Shown: piece after piece, positions 47,201 to 55,467 of the stretch | Layout: every line of letters begins with the position of its first letter | Position numbering within the stretch: the first letter of the stretch is position 1 | DNA from: Hondaea fermentalgiana | Lineage: Eukaryota > Sar > Bigyra > Thraustochytrida > Thraustochytriidae | Length of the DNA: 64,000 nt | Direction: 5' to 3' | NCBI GenBank assembly: GCA_014084085.1 | Contig: NPFB01000142.1 | Coordinates: 24,897-88,896, forward strand | Translations under genes and position numbers: made by a program | The notes under the pieces: generated by a model | The model's input: only the letters and a program-made list of their open reading frames with translations | Databases searched by the model: none | Told to the model about the DNA's origin: nothing

Positions 47201-48742
47201 GAGATGAGCGCAAACCGTTTTTTCCGCGTTTTATCCAAGTCGCGGCACGAAGTATTCAATATCGTACGCGATGCCGGGCTCAAACTGGACACGTTAGGGG
47301 TTGAGGACAGCGTAAGTCTCGTGGAGAGCAAGTTACGCGAATCCACAGGTGAAATGAGCAAGAAGGTCGCTCTCACAGCTCGCACGCCAATGACACTGCT
47401 CCCACAATGGGCTGGCGCTGTGTGGAATTTGCTCTGGACCTGGAGCAAGCCAAAAATCAATCGCGAGACACTATTGCGCTGGCAGCGCGTCAATCATTTT
47501 CGCACTGCACGCACATTGACACGAAAAGACCTGCTTAAGAAAGAGCTGCAGCGTTACCGAAGCATGAGCAAATTTCTCTCGCACGAGTTTGAACTTTTGC
47601 CGGACACTTTTATCTTGCCCAAGGAGTATCTCCAATTTGTCGATGCTTTCGCAAAGTATGGTGAGCAAGAACCTGACGGCAATTTTTGGATCATGAAACC
47701 TGTAGGCTTATCACGCGGCCGCGGCATTTCGCTCGTTTCCGACATTGGGGATGTTTGCTACGGTCAAAGCGTGATCATTCAACGCTATGTGTCGAACCCA
47801 ATGCTCCTGGACGGCTACAAGTTTGACTTGCGAATATATGTTTTGGTCACGTCATTTCAACCGCTGGAAGCATGGATCTACGATGAAGGATTTGTGCGAG
47901 TTTGTACGCACAAGTACTCTTCCGCCTCCATCGACATTCACAACCTGTTTATTCATCTGACCAACAGCTCCATTCAGAAGATGGGGCCAAACGGCGCAGG
48001 GACCAAAGCGACGGCAGCTTCGATTTCTCGGCACCAGGCCGAGATTGACGAGGCTGGCGGCACCAAGCTGAGCTTGTCTTATTTATGGCGGCGCCTCGGC
48101 GCACAAGGGCTTGATGTGGAGAAAATTCAGTCGGCAATCAAGCAGCTCATACTCAAGAGTCTTGTGTGTTGCGACCAAAGCATGGACAATGATCCCAACA
48201 GCTTTGAGCTCTTTGGCTATGATGTTCTTTTGGACGAAAACGTGCGACCATGGCTCATCGAGGTCAACTCAAGCCCATCTCTGGCGCAGGAGAATCAGCT
48301 CGACAGTAAGATCAAGCGTAAGCTCATTGCAGACACTCTGCGGCTCGTCAATCCTATGAGTTTTGACCGCGCCGTGTTGCTTGAAGTTTTGCAACGCAGA
48401 CAAGCTGAAATGACGCGTAGCCGCCTCCGACCCTTCAAACAGTCGACATCGTTGCGGGAGTCGGAGCGCCAGCGGCTCAATCGGGAGCTCACCGCGATTT
48501 TCCGTGGGCGGCGGCCACGCAGCCTCGGTGAAGAGCCAGAGGAGCGAGGAGGCTACCGTCTGCTGTGTCCAAATACCCCAGAGCATGAATCTATAAAGCG
48601 CATCCTTAGGCAGGAACGGGGCGTCAAAATCGCGGCTGCTAAGCGACAAGGCGCTGGTGGGCAAAACGCAAAGTCGACGGCTGTCGGACTAGGATCTCGT
48701 GGGCTCGAATACCTCGCCGAAGGCTGCAATGTAAAGCTTTAG
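44267..48742 (+). CDS. tubulin tyrosine ligase-like (TTLL) polyglutamylase/glycylase
   Basis: A 1491-residue protein. Residues about 80-130 are a Gln-rich tract (CAA/CAG mixed). The middle (about 130-1000) is charged and disordered or coiled-coil, with Lys/Arg/Glu helices (about 360-460) and acidic runs. The C-terminal ATP-grasp TTL domain (about 1055-1370) carries the family motifs: NHFRTARTLTRKD, FWIMKPVGLSRGRGI (ATP binding), VIIQRYVSNPMLLDGYKFDLRIYVLVTS, HLTNSSIQK, and FELFGYDVLLDENVRPWLIEVNSSPSL with the metal-binding E and N. It looks closest to the TTLL2/TTLL9-type glutamylases by eye. Expected role: side-chain glutamylation of tubulin in axonemes or cytoplasmic microtubules. It is divergent to the Sfi1-like gene. 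Confidence 0.92.
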   Translation: MQGRRRSVFAGVGGMVASSRPEKKKEPTCIGSSVGTDEREELHRTSVPEFEHVAHAGVTGLLTPEPATKHVDHQHIATTQQQQKQNQQQRQQQQQQQQQQRQQRQQQQQQQQQQQQEQQQAEGVDWSSFPLFPLEQINMLNKDDLVRTEEALAELMASMSSASQGGSEVELLEYARREQREITRRLEALEASERVSRMLCSGHVPAIAELNIVPDGTSEDLQAKLKLKPEGEPGIHGKDEGSSSRTNKSCTSHTSILASSNERDCDAQGEEIRHFESSALKSDSRDLESGIEGQECLRAADNQRSQEIVAQESKDHELRISDQAEDGKEANAYLAAKKMTQAARRATIAEAKTFVVFSESSRREKRLRQEEQRARMLARARAKTKKKRREEKRKHLEKLQEARERLKEREASRARWERERQERVARAEALAREMRQRKKVDSGLSRENQSYAQSTGDVNFDPQNPRRRREEEEEEDDEDVVALEEAIEEEKAANEDAQDSSRDLENFRASLVSEREIDAESDGDDSASAISGRFDDSGRTGEGVHGSDISADKEDDALGRSITPPQATAESKEPLVDWGVNEDFSGLKISLDQAKTENNAPEQQQRASAKFERVPDSPASLSNGVHIHPFSPGRLDQISPVSAIASSPVKNSSTEAAGAADAKSQVSPTSETAQGPPLSRAPERLDVTDTFSPRPSRHRIRSRRREDTQESLLQNLPSARSTRSQGQQSARSTLSQKEALLDQLKQDMANVRHDIEIDLSAFAVSIDDDEKDEEEEDDCATLCVETAEERERTKQRSRQARGKALSTPNALRVTRRGSMENTSKKRNDTRSVRTASLDRALKNHEDAAGIGSQDPTPLRARHSPRVEETGNKESKEEPANNSEVEVVDAAAADDGASLVPEQTECQRVLEGLGGLVVDYSDHFTCFGDIFSVYASQDLRKANRAQVLSDVLAHTIETFSQTNKALALELCPEDSTQWLEMSANRFFRVLSKSRHEVFNIVRDAGLKLDTLGVEDSVSLVESKLRESTGEMSKKVALTARTPMTLLPQWAGAVWNLLWTWSKPKINRETLLRWQRVNHFRTARTLTRKDLLKKELQRYRSMSKFLSHEFELLPDTFILPKEYLQFVDAFAKYGEQEPDGNFWIMKPVGLSRGRGISLVSDIGDVCYGQSVIIQRYVSNPMLLDGYKFDLRIYVLVTSFQPLEAWIYDEGFVRVCTHKYSSASIDIHNLFIHLTNSSIQKMGPNGAGTKATAASISRHQAEIDEAGGTKLSLSYLWRRLGAQGLDVEKIQSAIKQLILKSLVCCDQSMDNDPNSFELFGYDVLLDENVRPWLIEVNSSPSLAQENQLDSKIKRKLIADTLRLVNPMSFDRAVLLEVLQRRQAEMTRSRLRPFKQSTSLRESERQRLNRELTAIFRGRRPRSLGEEPEERGGYRLLCPNTPEHESIKRILRQERGVKIAAAKRQGAGGQNAKSTAVGLGSRGLEYLAEGCNVKL

Positions 48743-49006
48743 TTAGAAAACGAACGCGCAAATCTCCTTGAGCAAGTCTATGAATAGCATCACCTTTTCA
48801 CGCCATCGTTGGTCTCATCTTTTGGACTTGATGTCCTCGCGTGCCACAGAAGAAGAGCAAGAAGTCATTCGGGATCTCGCGACATGTGTCTTGTCGATCC
48901 ATTGTCAACTCAGGAGAATCAAAAGCGCGCGCGCGTTTATACACCCTAGTCCTCGCTTGTGCGCCGATAGCCACGGCGCGGCATGGCGTGTAGCGTGGCG
49001 AGCAGG

Positions 49007-49118
49007 ATGGTCCTCGTGGCGGCGCAGGACCATGGTCCTCCCGCAGGCGGGAGGCGAGGATGCACGCGGGACTGAAGCGCGCAGTCCCGGCGCGGCACTT
49101 GGTTGGCTGGCCCCAGCC
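49007..49118. promoter_or_regulatory. cluster of perfect short inverted repeats
   Basis: ATGGTCCT (49007-49014) pairs with AGGACCAT (49026-49033); the palindrome AGGACCATGGTCCT occupies 49026-49039; CCTCCCG/CGGGAGG (49037-49054), CGGGACT/AGTCCCG (49067-49089) and GGCTGG/CCAGCC (49105-49118) follow. A run of adjacent stems fits a structured 5' UTR, a regulatory region or an unknown ncRNA. Confidence 0.45.
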
Positions 49119-49172
49119 AGAGCAGAGCACCATCGAGCGCGGCGCGGGTCAGGTCGGCGGGCGCGGGCGGGC

Positions 49173-49272
49173 NNNNNNNNNNNNNNNNNNNNNNNNNNNN
49201 NNNNNNNNNNNNNNNNNNNNNNNNNNNNNNNNNNNNNNNNNNNNNNNNNNNNNNNNNNNNNNNNNNNNNNNN
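49173..49272. other. assembly gap of 100 N
   Basis: Exactly 100 N inside GGGCGC/GGGC repeats; the same unit stands on both sides, so the true distance is unknown. It lies in non-coding sequence 94 bp before the LAS1 start. Confidence 0.97.
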
Positions 49273-49365
49273 GGGCGCGGGCGGGCGCAGCGAGCGCGCG
49301 AGCGAGCCAGCGAGGAGCGGGCGGCGGGCGGGCGGCGCGCGCGCTGGTGCGGCACGCGCGGAGAG

Positions 49366-50919
49366 ATGCCGGGCGCCGTGAGCGCGGTGCGGTGCGCCTG
49401 GCGCGACTGGGCCGAGTGGACCGAGGTCTTCGGGGCCATCTTTGGCGCAGACGGCGAAGACTGCCCGTGCGTGCCGCGTCGAGGCGCGGCCGACGTTGCG
49501 GGCGGCGCAGACGAACGCGTACGTCAGTGGCGCGGGGCAGCTGATAAACTCGAAGAGTGGGTCTTGCGCACAGGCACGGATGGCGTACCGCCTCGGGTCT
49601 TGGCGACCCTCGAGGTCCTCCAGGCGATTCTCCTGGACCACGAGGGACCTTCCTCGACAAGGCAGAGTCGTCTGGCATATGCGATGGCAGTCGTTCGCGG
49701 GGTCAACTTTGTCGTTGACCCGCTGCAGAAAGGTCAATATGCGCAATCGATCTTGGAACTCGCCTCCAAAGCGGAGTTGCCTCGTTGGCTGGTAGACGTG
49801 CGCCACACGGCCACGCACGATAACGTTCTCCCGTCTCTGGAGATGCTCCGTCTCGCGATCGATGCGCTCATGCAATGGCTGCTCGAGAACTACTGGGCTG
49901 CACAGGCCAGGAAAATTGCAGACGCAAGGAAAGGCGCTGCTGAGATTGGCCGACGAACGCGACAGACTCTCGAAAAGCTCTCTGCTCTCATTGCCGAAGC
50001 CGGAGATGACCCAGACTATGATGAGATTGACGAGACGGTCGACCGTATTATTGTCGACGTGCCGGGGCGGTTCGTCGAGACAGAAGTGATCCCTGCGCTC
50101 TGTGCAACCTTGATTGACATGGACGTCCGCCTCGATTCGAAAAAGACATTGGACCGGTTCCTTCTCTGGGAGCGCGTCTTGGCAGGTATTAGCGATGGAA
50201 CGCGAAATGGGTTTGCTGGTTCCCTGATTGCAGAGCTCTGTAGTGCGATCTGCACCCCGGGTTCGTCGGCGACCAAAAAGCAAAAGGAGTGCGCTCTGCG
50301 CTGGGCGACGTATCTCTTAAGTCGGCGCTGGCACGGCCTCTCTGACGACTCTCTCGCTGGCGTCAGCGAGGAGGGGCGCTGCATGATGGACGTTCATCCT
50401 CTTCGATGGTCCAAGACTGAAATGGACGATATGCTGAGCCCCGCGCCCGCACGAGTGCAGGACCGAGTGGGTCTATTGCCTGCGCTTCGCTTCGCCATGC
50501 TGGAGGCAGATACATGGTCGCAACGCCTCGTTGGAGTTCTCCTTCCTGCTTTGGTGGGCGAAGCCTTCGAGGCTAAAGAAGCTGCAGTGATTAAGGCAGT
50601 TTCGCTGCTGCGTCTTAAATTTGGCAAGGCGGCCCCGGCACTTCGTCATGCAGCCAACGCAAACCCTCCATTGCCGTCTCTCGAGGATCTTGAGCGCGCC
50701 TTTCTCTCGTCCGGCAAGAGTGACCCGTTCTCCGATGTACATAGTAAGGCCGCCGGGAATGCGGGCGACAGCGACGCTGAGGAGGATGGCACTTTGAATG
50801 AAAGTGAAGAGACGGTCCGCGCTCGTGAAGACGCAATGCTGGCCCAACAAGATGCGGAGCGACAGGCAGACCTCGACGACATCCTGACACGCGCGCGCAA
50901 AAGACTACGCGCTCAATGA
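49366..50919 (+). CDS. LAS1: LAS1-like rRNA-processing endoribonuclease
   Basis: A 517-residue homologue of Las1/LAS1L, the HEPN nuclease that cuts the ITS2 spacer of pre-rRNA during 60S ribosome maturation together with Grc3. The start at 49366 follows the gap; the upstream open frame is only G/C repeats. Residues about 80-190 carry the Las1 signature: YAMAVVRGVNFVVDPLQKG, LPRWLVDVRHTATHDNVLPSLEMLRLAIDALMQWL. The catalytic R-x4-6-H motif of HEPN nucleases is present as R146-H147-T-A-T-H151. The rest is helical, ending in an acidic then basic tail (DSDAEEDGTLNESEE, ARKRLRAQ), which fits nucleolar localisation. Normal length for protist Las1. Confidence 0.92.
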   Translation: MPGAVSAVRCAWRDWAEWTEVFGAIFGADGEDCPCVPRRGAADVAGGADERVRQWRGAADKLEEWVLRTGTDGVPPRVLATLEVLQAILLDHEGPSSTRQSRLAYAMAVVRGVNFVVDPLQKGQYAQSILELASKAELPRWLVDVRHTATHDNVLPSLEMLRLAIDALMQWLLENYWAAQARKIADARKGAAEIGRRTRQTLEKLSALIAEAGDDPDYDEIDETVDRIIVDVPGRFVETEVIPALCATLIDMDVRLDSKKTLDRFLLWERVLAGISDGTRNGFAGSLIAELCSAICTPGSSATKKQKECALRWATYLLSRRWHGLSDDSLAGVSEEGRCMMDVHPLRWSKTEMDDMLSPAPARVQDRVGLLPALRFAMLEADTWSQRLVGVLLPALVGEAFEAKEAAVIKAVSLLRLKFGKAAPALRHAANANPPLPSLEDLERAFLSSGKSDPFSDVHSKAAGNAGDSDAEEDGTLNESEETVRAREDAMLAQQDAERQADLDDILTRARKRLRAQ

Positions 50920-51453
50920 GCACTGCATCACATTGCATTACATTGCTCTACACTGCATTGCATTATTTCATTGCCACTGACTGCACTGCACTGTACTGCA
51001 CCGAAAAAGACAAACCCGATCAATAGAAAAACAAGCAATAGGCCTAAAGAGAAGCATTTTCGCTCCTTGCCCCGAGAGCCTTCACCTGGCCAAGGCCGCG
51101 CATTTACTTTTTCCGTGAAGAGATGGTGCGAAAGGTGAGTTCAGACACTAGGCCTAACCCACTTCGAGTTTTTGGGGGGCTGGGACAGAGGCGACTTGTC
51201 CTCAACGAACATTTTTGCTCCTGGTATTGAAAATAGCAGGCATAGTCTCGAGGGCGCTTTTCGAGAGAATAGAAGAGCGGGGCGGGCAGGTGAACGAGGA
51301 GAAGAAGAAGGAAGGAGAGAGGCCTGTCTGTCCGTACGCTTGCTCGCCCACTAGTGCTCGTGCAACTTCAGAACTGTCCGTGTCTTGAACCCTTGCACTG
51401 TGCTACATTTGCGTCGATAGGGACACTCACTCGTCCATTACGCACGATTGCGC
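50920..51453. other. intergenic region with GCATT pentamers
   Basis: 534 bp. Right after the LAS1 stop, 50926-51000 shows degenerate GCATT/GCACT units in 5-bp steps. An in-frame GTG/TTG precedes the next ATG. No gene seen. Confidence 0.55.
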
Positions 51454-54400
51454 ATGTTCGTTCCTTCGCAAAAGGATCGGTCTAAACGCGTGGCCTTTCG
51501 CAGAGATGCAGAGACCATAGCCGCGCAAGAGCACAATAGAAAGGAGCTGCAAGAGGAAGAGCACAGCGTGCCCGTAGACATTTTGACGCGCGAAGATGTC
51601 GTCCGAAAAGCCCTGTCAAGAGCAGCCCCAGGGCTCGTGACGGCTTCACAGTTGCGTCTTGCGATGCAGGTTCCTGGCACTTCAACGAGAAGAGGACCAT
51701 CACGAGCAGGCGCAAAGGCAGCCTCGGGCGGAATCACAGTGCCAAATGGACCAGAGGATGCCAGACGAGATCAAGCCCGGATTCTTGCTTTTCGCAGACA
51801 AGAAAAACGTCTTCGCGACGCACTCTACGCTAACATGGCAAGCATTGAGCGCGGACTCAACCAGCGCGCCCGGGCAGCCGAGGTCATCCACCAGGGCATG
51901 GAATTGTACATTAAAAGACGCCTGCGTCGCGGCTTGCGCGCTTGGCAGGACTTTGTCGACCACCAACGACGCCGCGAGGCTGATGAGCGTCGCAAAATTC
52001 GTGCCTTGCTCCTCAAGTGGTCAGCGCTTCGCATGCGAAGCGCTCTCTGCCGCTGGAAGTCGCAGATTGACCGAAAACGAAAAGCTGAACGAGCTGCAAT
52101 GGTGGCTGCAGCCTCGCTTGTCCAGCGCGTCTGGCGTGGCCATCTTGCTCTAGATCGCGTTGCAAAGATGAAGATCGCGCAGAATCGTGAGCGAAAAGTT
52201 ACCCTGACTCTTGCCTACGCTTTGCGGCGCACGACATGGGCAAAACATACCCGAGACGAACTCGAGGAGTACGCTCGGAAACGAGCAATATGGCTGGCCG
52301 AAAACCCTCCAAGCCCAGAAAAAAAGTCAAGGCGCCGACTCAAGCGACGTAAGAGGTCACGCAAAAAGCGACCACTTTCGCCGCTTCCAGTCTCGGAGTC
52401 CTCGGACGAGGATACCTGCTCAATCTCGACGGAAATCGCAGACCAAGAGGCTGGTGATGCAATGAATCGAATCATTGAGATCCTCGAGGAGAACGAGCGG
52501 CGGGAAAGGCAAGCAGCCGAGGCTTTAGCCGCAGCACGTGCTGCTGCGCTAGCAGAGCAAACGTTACGTTGCATCATGCAGGAGCTTTGCGAGGCTGTCG
52601 AAACGAGCATTGAGTGCGAGCGTGCTCTTGCAAGGGTTCTCGGCGCGGTAGAAATACGACATGAGCGCGCACGAAGCATTCAGCACTGGATTCGAGGCCG
52701 TTTTGAACGCTCTCGATTCCTTCGTCTTCGCGCCAGCGCAATTCGCGTCGAGACCGCATGGCGCTCAGCACGCGCTGCGCGATCCTATCGGGCGATGGTG
52801 TGTCGAGTCACTGTGCTTCAGGCCTTTTTCCGAGGATGCCTAGCACGTATGCGCCTAGCTGCGGCGCATACAAACGCACTCCTTCTGCAATGTTGGATAC
52901 GAAAACAGCTTGCAATCAAGTATTTGCAGAAACTGCGTCGCGAGAAGAAGGAAATGGAATTGCGTATTGCTCGAGAGCGGGTAATGGAAGCCAAAAAGCA
53001 GCGACGCCGAAATGCTGCAGCGATTAAAATTCAAGCTGCTGCTCGCGGCTTTCGAGCCAGGAAAAGGTGGGCCGCTCAGCAGGTAGGCGCGAAACGTATC
53101 CAGGCGCTTGTGCGGGGATTTCTGGCGCGATGTGTTATTGCAAGACTTCATGCTCGCGCTGTGGACATTCAAAGAGTTTTTCGTGGCGCTTGGGGGCGGC
53201 GTCGTGCGCAATCCCGGCTTGCTGCACTGGTGCAGATACAGGCCTTTTCGAGACGTTGCGTCGTGCGCCTATGGGTCGCTCGCCTTCATGCGAATGCGAC
53301 GACCATACAATGCGCGTACAGAAGTGCCAAAGCTCGGTATGCTGCACATCTTAGACGCACCATTCAGCAAGGCGAGGCAGAGCATCACGGCTGCACAGAG
53401 TTGCAAAGACTGTGGCGAGGCGTGCGAACACGAGCTAAGATTGCTTCACGGAAACGAAGCGAGGCCGAGGCTCGTGTGCGCGAAGAATATCAAACAGCGT
53501 ACAAGAGCGAACGTCTCCACGAAGCCTGGAAGCGTGCATTAAAGGAGCAACTTGAAGGCGAGAAGGATGTGAGCGCGTTTTGCAAAGAGCGCTCGGAAGA
53601 GCACGTAGAGTTGATCGAGCTGCGCACGAAAGAGCAAGGCAAGGCGGATCAAGAACTCGCCTCTTGGCAGCGCATTGCGCCCGAGGTGGACGGCGCAATT
53701 GATGGCAGCGACATCTACTTTTACCACTCAGGATATGGCGCCAGTCAGTGGGAGGCCCCGGAGGGATTTTACGCGCCAGAGTGGGATGCTCAGCGAAAAG
53801 CGTATTGGAGCGAGCCACCAGATCCCAACGAGCTCAGGGCTCTCAACGCCGGCTGGATGCGCATTCCTTCACAGGATCGTCGCCGCGTGGAGTACTACAA
53901 TACTTGGACGGGTGAGCTGAGCCGTGTCATGCCCGCGGGCTTTCAAGAAACGCGCATGTACGGAGGAGGCGCGGAGTCGGACCCTCTCAAGGGAGGAGAC
54001 TGCTTAGTTGAAGACGTGTTTGACGCAGACGATGACCTTTTGCGCGAGGATGAGGTCATTGAGAGCATCCTCTTGTGCACCCTGTGTCGTGTCGCGCAGG
54101 CAGACCGACGCTGCAAAGTGTGCGGCCCCCGTCTTCCCTACTGTTTCCCCTGCTTTTTGACATCCCATACGTTTGGGACGTGGAGAGTGCACGAGACAGA
54201 AATCATCAAGGATGCGGATGAAGATATGGAACTTGAGCGCTGGGAGGAGCCCGTCAAGGTTCTTCCGGAGGAGGATGTGGCCCAATGCACGGAGTGCCGT
54301 TTCGCCGAGGCGACCTTAATTTGCGATCAGTGTGGTGACCAAATGTGCCGTCCGTGTTTCGACGAGCTGCATGCAAAGGGGGCTCGCAAGGAGCACACGT

Positions 54401-54957
54401 GGACGGAGTTTCATGGTTTTCGCTGGGAAGAGTACTTTAACGAAGAGACAAATCAGCCTCAGTACTTTAACACGGAGACCAAGGAATTTACGGATGAGTG
54501 TCCACTCGAGCTCATGTTTGGCCCGGATCGGCACGAGTATCTGCAACGCATGGCCAAAGAGAAGAAAGCAGCGGCCGAGGCGCAGCGGCTCGCCGAGTTG
54601 ACCGAGGAGGTGGAGATGCTCAAGGAGTTCCGAGAAAAGTCGATTGCGAAGGACTTGGAGCTTCTGAAGCTGCAAGAAGAGCACAATCGGGCAAAGTCGA
54701 AGACGCGCAAACTCGCCAAATTCATCGCACCGTCTCTGGTGAATGATGATGTAATTGAGGACAAGAAGCTTGAGAAGCCGAAACCCAAAAAGACTGCAGA
54801 GGAGCTCGAGGAGGAAGCGACCCTGCGTGCAATTCGAGAGCGCCGCAAGACACGGCGCACGCAGGGCATCTTTGGCGGCGGAAGGCGCAGCAAGCTTGCT
54901 CGCGAAATGAGTCAAGACCCAGCTTACCTCAAAAAGCTTCTCAACGGCAAAAAGTGA
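51454..54957 (+). CDS. multi-IQ-motif protein with WW-like and B-box zinc fingers
   Basis: A 1167-residue protein, no named orthologue recognised. Residues about 215-660 contain around ten IQ calmodulin/centrin-binding motifs, most clearly AASLVQRVWRGHLALDRV, AAIKIQAAARGFRARKRW, AKRIQALVRGFLARCV, AVDIQRVFRGAWGRRRA, ALVQIQAFSRRCVV and TTIQCAYRSAKARY. Residues about 735-850 include two WW-like segments (DIYFYHSGYGASQWEAP; VEYYNTWTGELSRVMP). Two Cys/His clusters follow, each B-box-like: CTLCRVAQADRRCKVC..CFPCF (about 872) and CTECRFAEATLICDQCGDQMCRPCFDELH (about 946), then a third WW-like YFNEETNQPQYFNTET. The tail is basic coiled coil. Probably a calmodulin-regulated scaffold at cytoskeleton or cilium; inference only. 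Confidence 0.85.
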   Translation: MFVPSQKDRSKRVAFRRDAETIAAQEHNRKELQEEEHSVPVDILTREDVVRKALSRAAPGLVTASQLRLAMQVPGTSTRRGPSRAGAKAASGGITVPNGPEDARRDQARILAFRRQEKRLRDALYANMASIERGLNQRARAAEVIHQGMELYIKRRLRRGLRAWQDFVDHQRRREADERRKIRALLLKWSALRMRSALCRWKSQIDRKRKAERAAMVAAASLVQRVWRGHLALDRVAKMKIAQNRERKVTLTLAYALRRTTWAKHTRDELEEYARKRAIWLAENPPSPEKKSRRRLKRRKRSRKKRPLSPLPVSESSDEDTCSISTEIADQEAGDAMNRIIEILEENERRERQAAEALAAARAAALAEQTLRCIMQELCEAVETSIECERALARVLGAVEIRHERARSIQHWIRGRFERSRFLRLRASAIRVETAWRSARAARSYRAMVCRVTVLQAFFRGCLARMRLAAAHTNALLLQCWIRKQLAIKYLQKLRREKKEMELRIARERVMEAKKQRRRNAAAIKIQAAARGFRARKRWAAQQVGAKRIQALVRGFLARCVIARLHARAVDIQRVFRGAWGRRRAQSRLAALVQIQAFSRRCVVRLWVARLHANATTIQCAYRSAKARYAAHLRRTIQQGEAEHHGCTELQRLWRGVRTRAKIASRKRSEAEARVREEYQTAYKSERLHEAWKRALKEQLEGEKDVSAFCKERSEEHVELIELRTKEQGKADQELASWQRIAPEVDGAIDGSDIYFYHSGYGASQWEAPEGFYAPEWDAQRKAYWSEPPDPNELRALNAGWMRIPSQDRRRVEYYNTWTGELSRVMPAGFQETRMYGGGAESDPLKGGDCLVEDVFDADDDLLREDEVIESILLCTLCRVAQADRRCKVCGPRLPYCFPCFLTSHTFGTWRVHETEIIKDADEDMELERWEEPVKVLPEEDVAQCTECRFAEATLICDQCGDQMCRPCFDELHAKGARKEHTWTEFHGFRWEEYFNEETNQPQYFNTETKEFTDECPLELMFGPDRHEYLQRMAKEKKAAAEAQRLAELTEEVEMLKEFREKSIAKDLELLKLQEEHNRAKSKTRKLAKFIAPSLVNDDVIEDKKLEKPKPKKTAEELEEEATLRAIRERRKTRRTQGIFGGGRRSKLAREMSQDPAYLKKLLNGKK

Positions 54958-55467
54958 CACGTTTGCTTTGGTATAATAATGAATGTATGAAAGTCGATTC
55001 TGTGTTTGATGCATCTTGCGAAAGAGTTAGAAAAATGTCTTGGATATTTTTGAAATGAAGCTTTGTTAATCAAGACCGATCAATTTGTCACTAGCCCTCC
55101 CCTCGACAAGCTCGAGCTTCGTAAGAATGGATGTCAAGCTCGCCTTGACTCAATTTGAAGGTTGGTTCCCAGCAAGTATTTTTCATCACGCACATGGGAG
55201 AAGACTCTGAACAAAGCTCTGCGCGACTGGGCCTCGTCACATTTAGCTTTGGAGTAAGTAAAGTAATAAGGTTTTCCGTTGGATTGGGATTGGAATGAAA
55301 TCACACAAAAAAGGCGAGAAGAACTTTGAAAAAAAGAAAAGAAAAGAAAATCGAATACGAGATTGTTTGGAATTTTTCTATCCGAAGGCGCCCGTGCTCC
55401 CGGCCCGGGTGCAGGTGATGCTCACCTATTTTGCCATTGCAAAGACTGCGGATGCTGGATGAGGATC
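54958..55467. other. intergenic region between convergent genes
   Basis: 510 bp between the IQ gene end and the LsmAD gene end. AT-rich with AAAAG units around 55331-55350. It holds the two 3' ends; no gene seen. Confidence 0.55.

Larger units (their letters stand above)
48743..49365. promoter_or_regulatory. upstream region of LAS1 with hairpin cluster and gap
   Basis: 623 bp. The part 48990-49118 contains several perfect short inverted repeats (see separate entry), then G/C-rich GGGC repeats surrounding an assembly gap. No gene seen. Confidence 0.55.
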
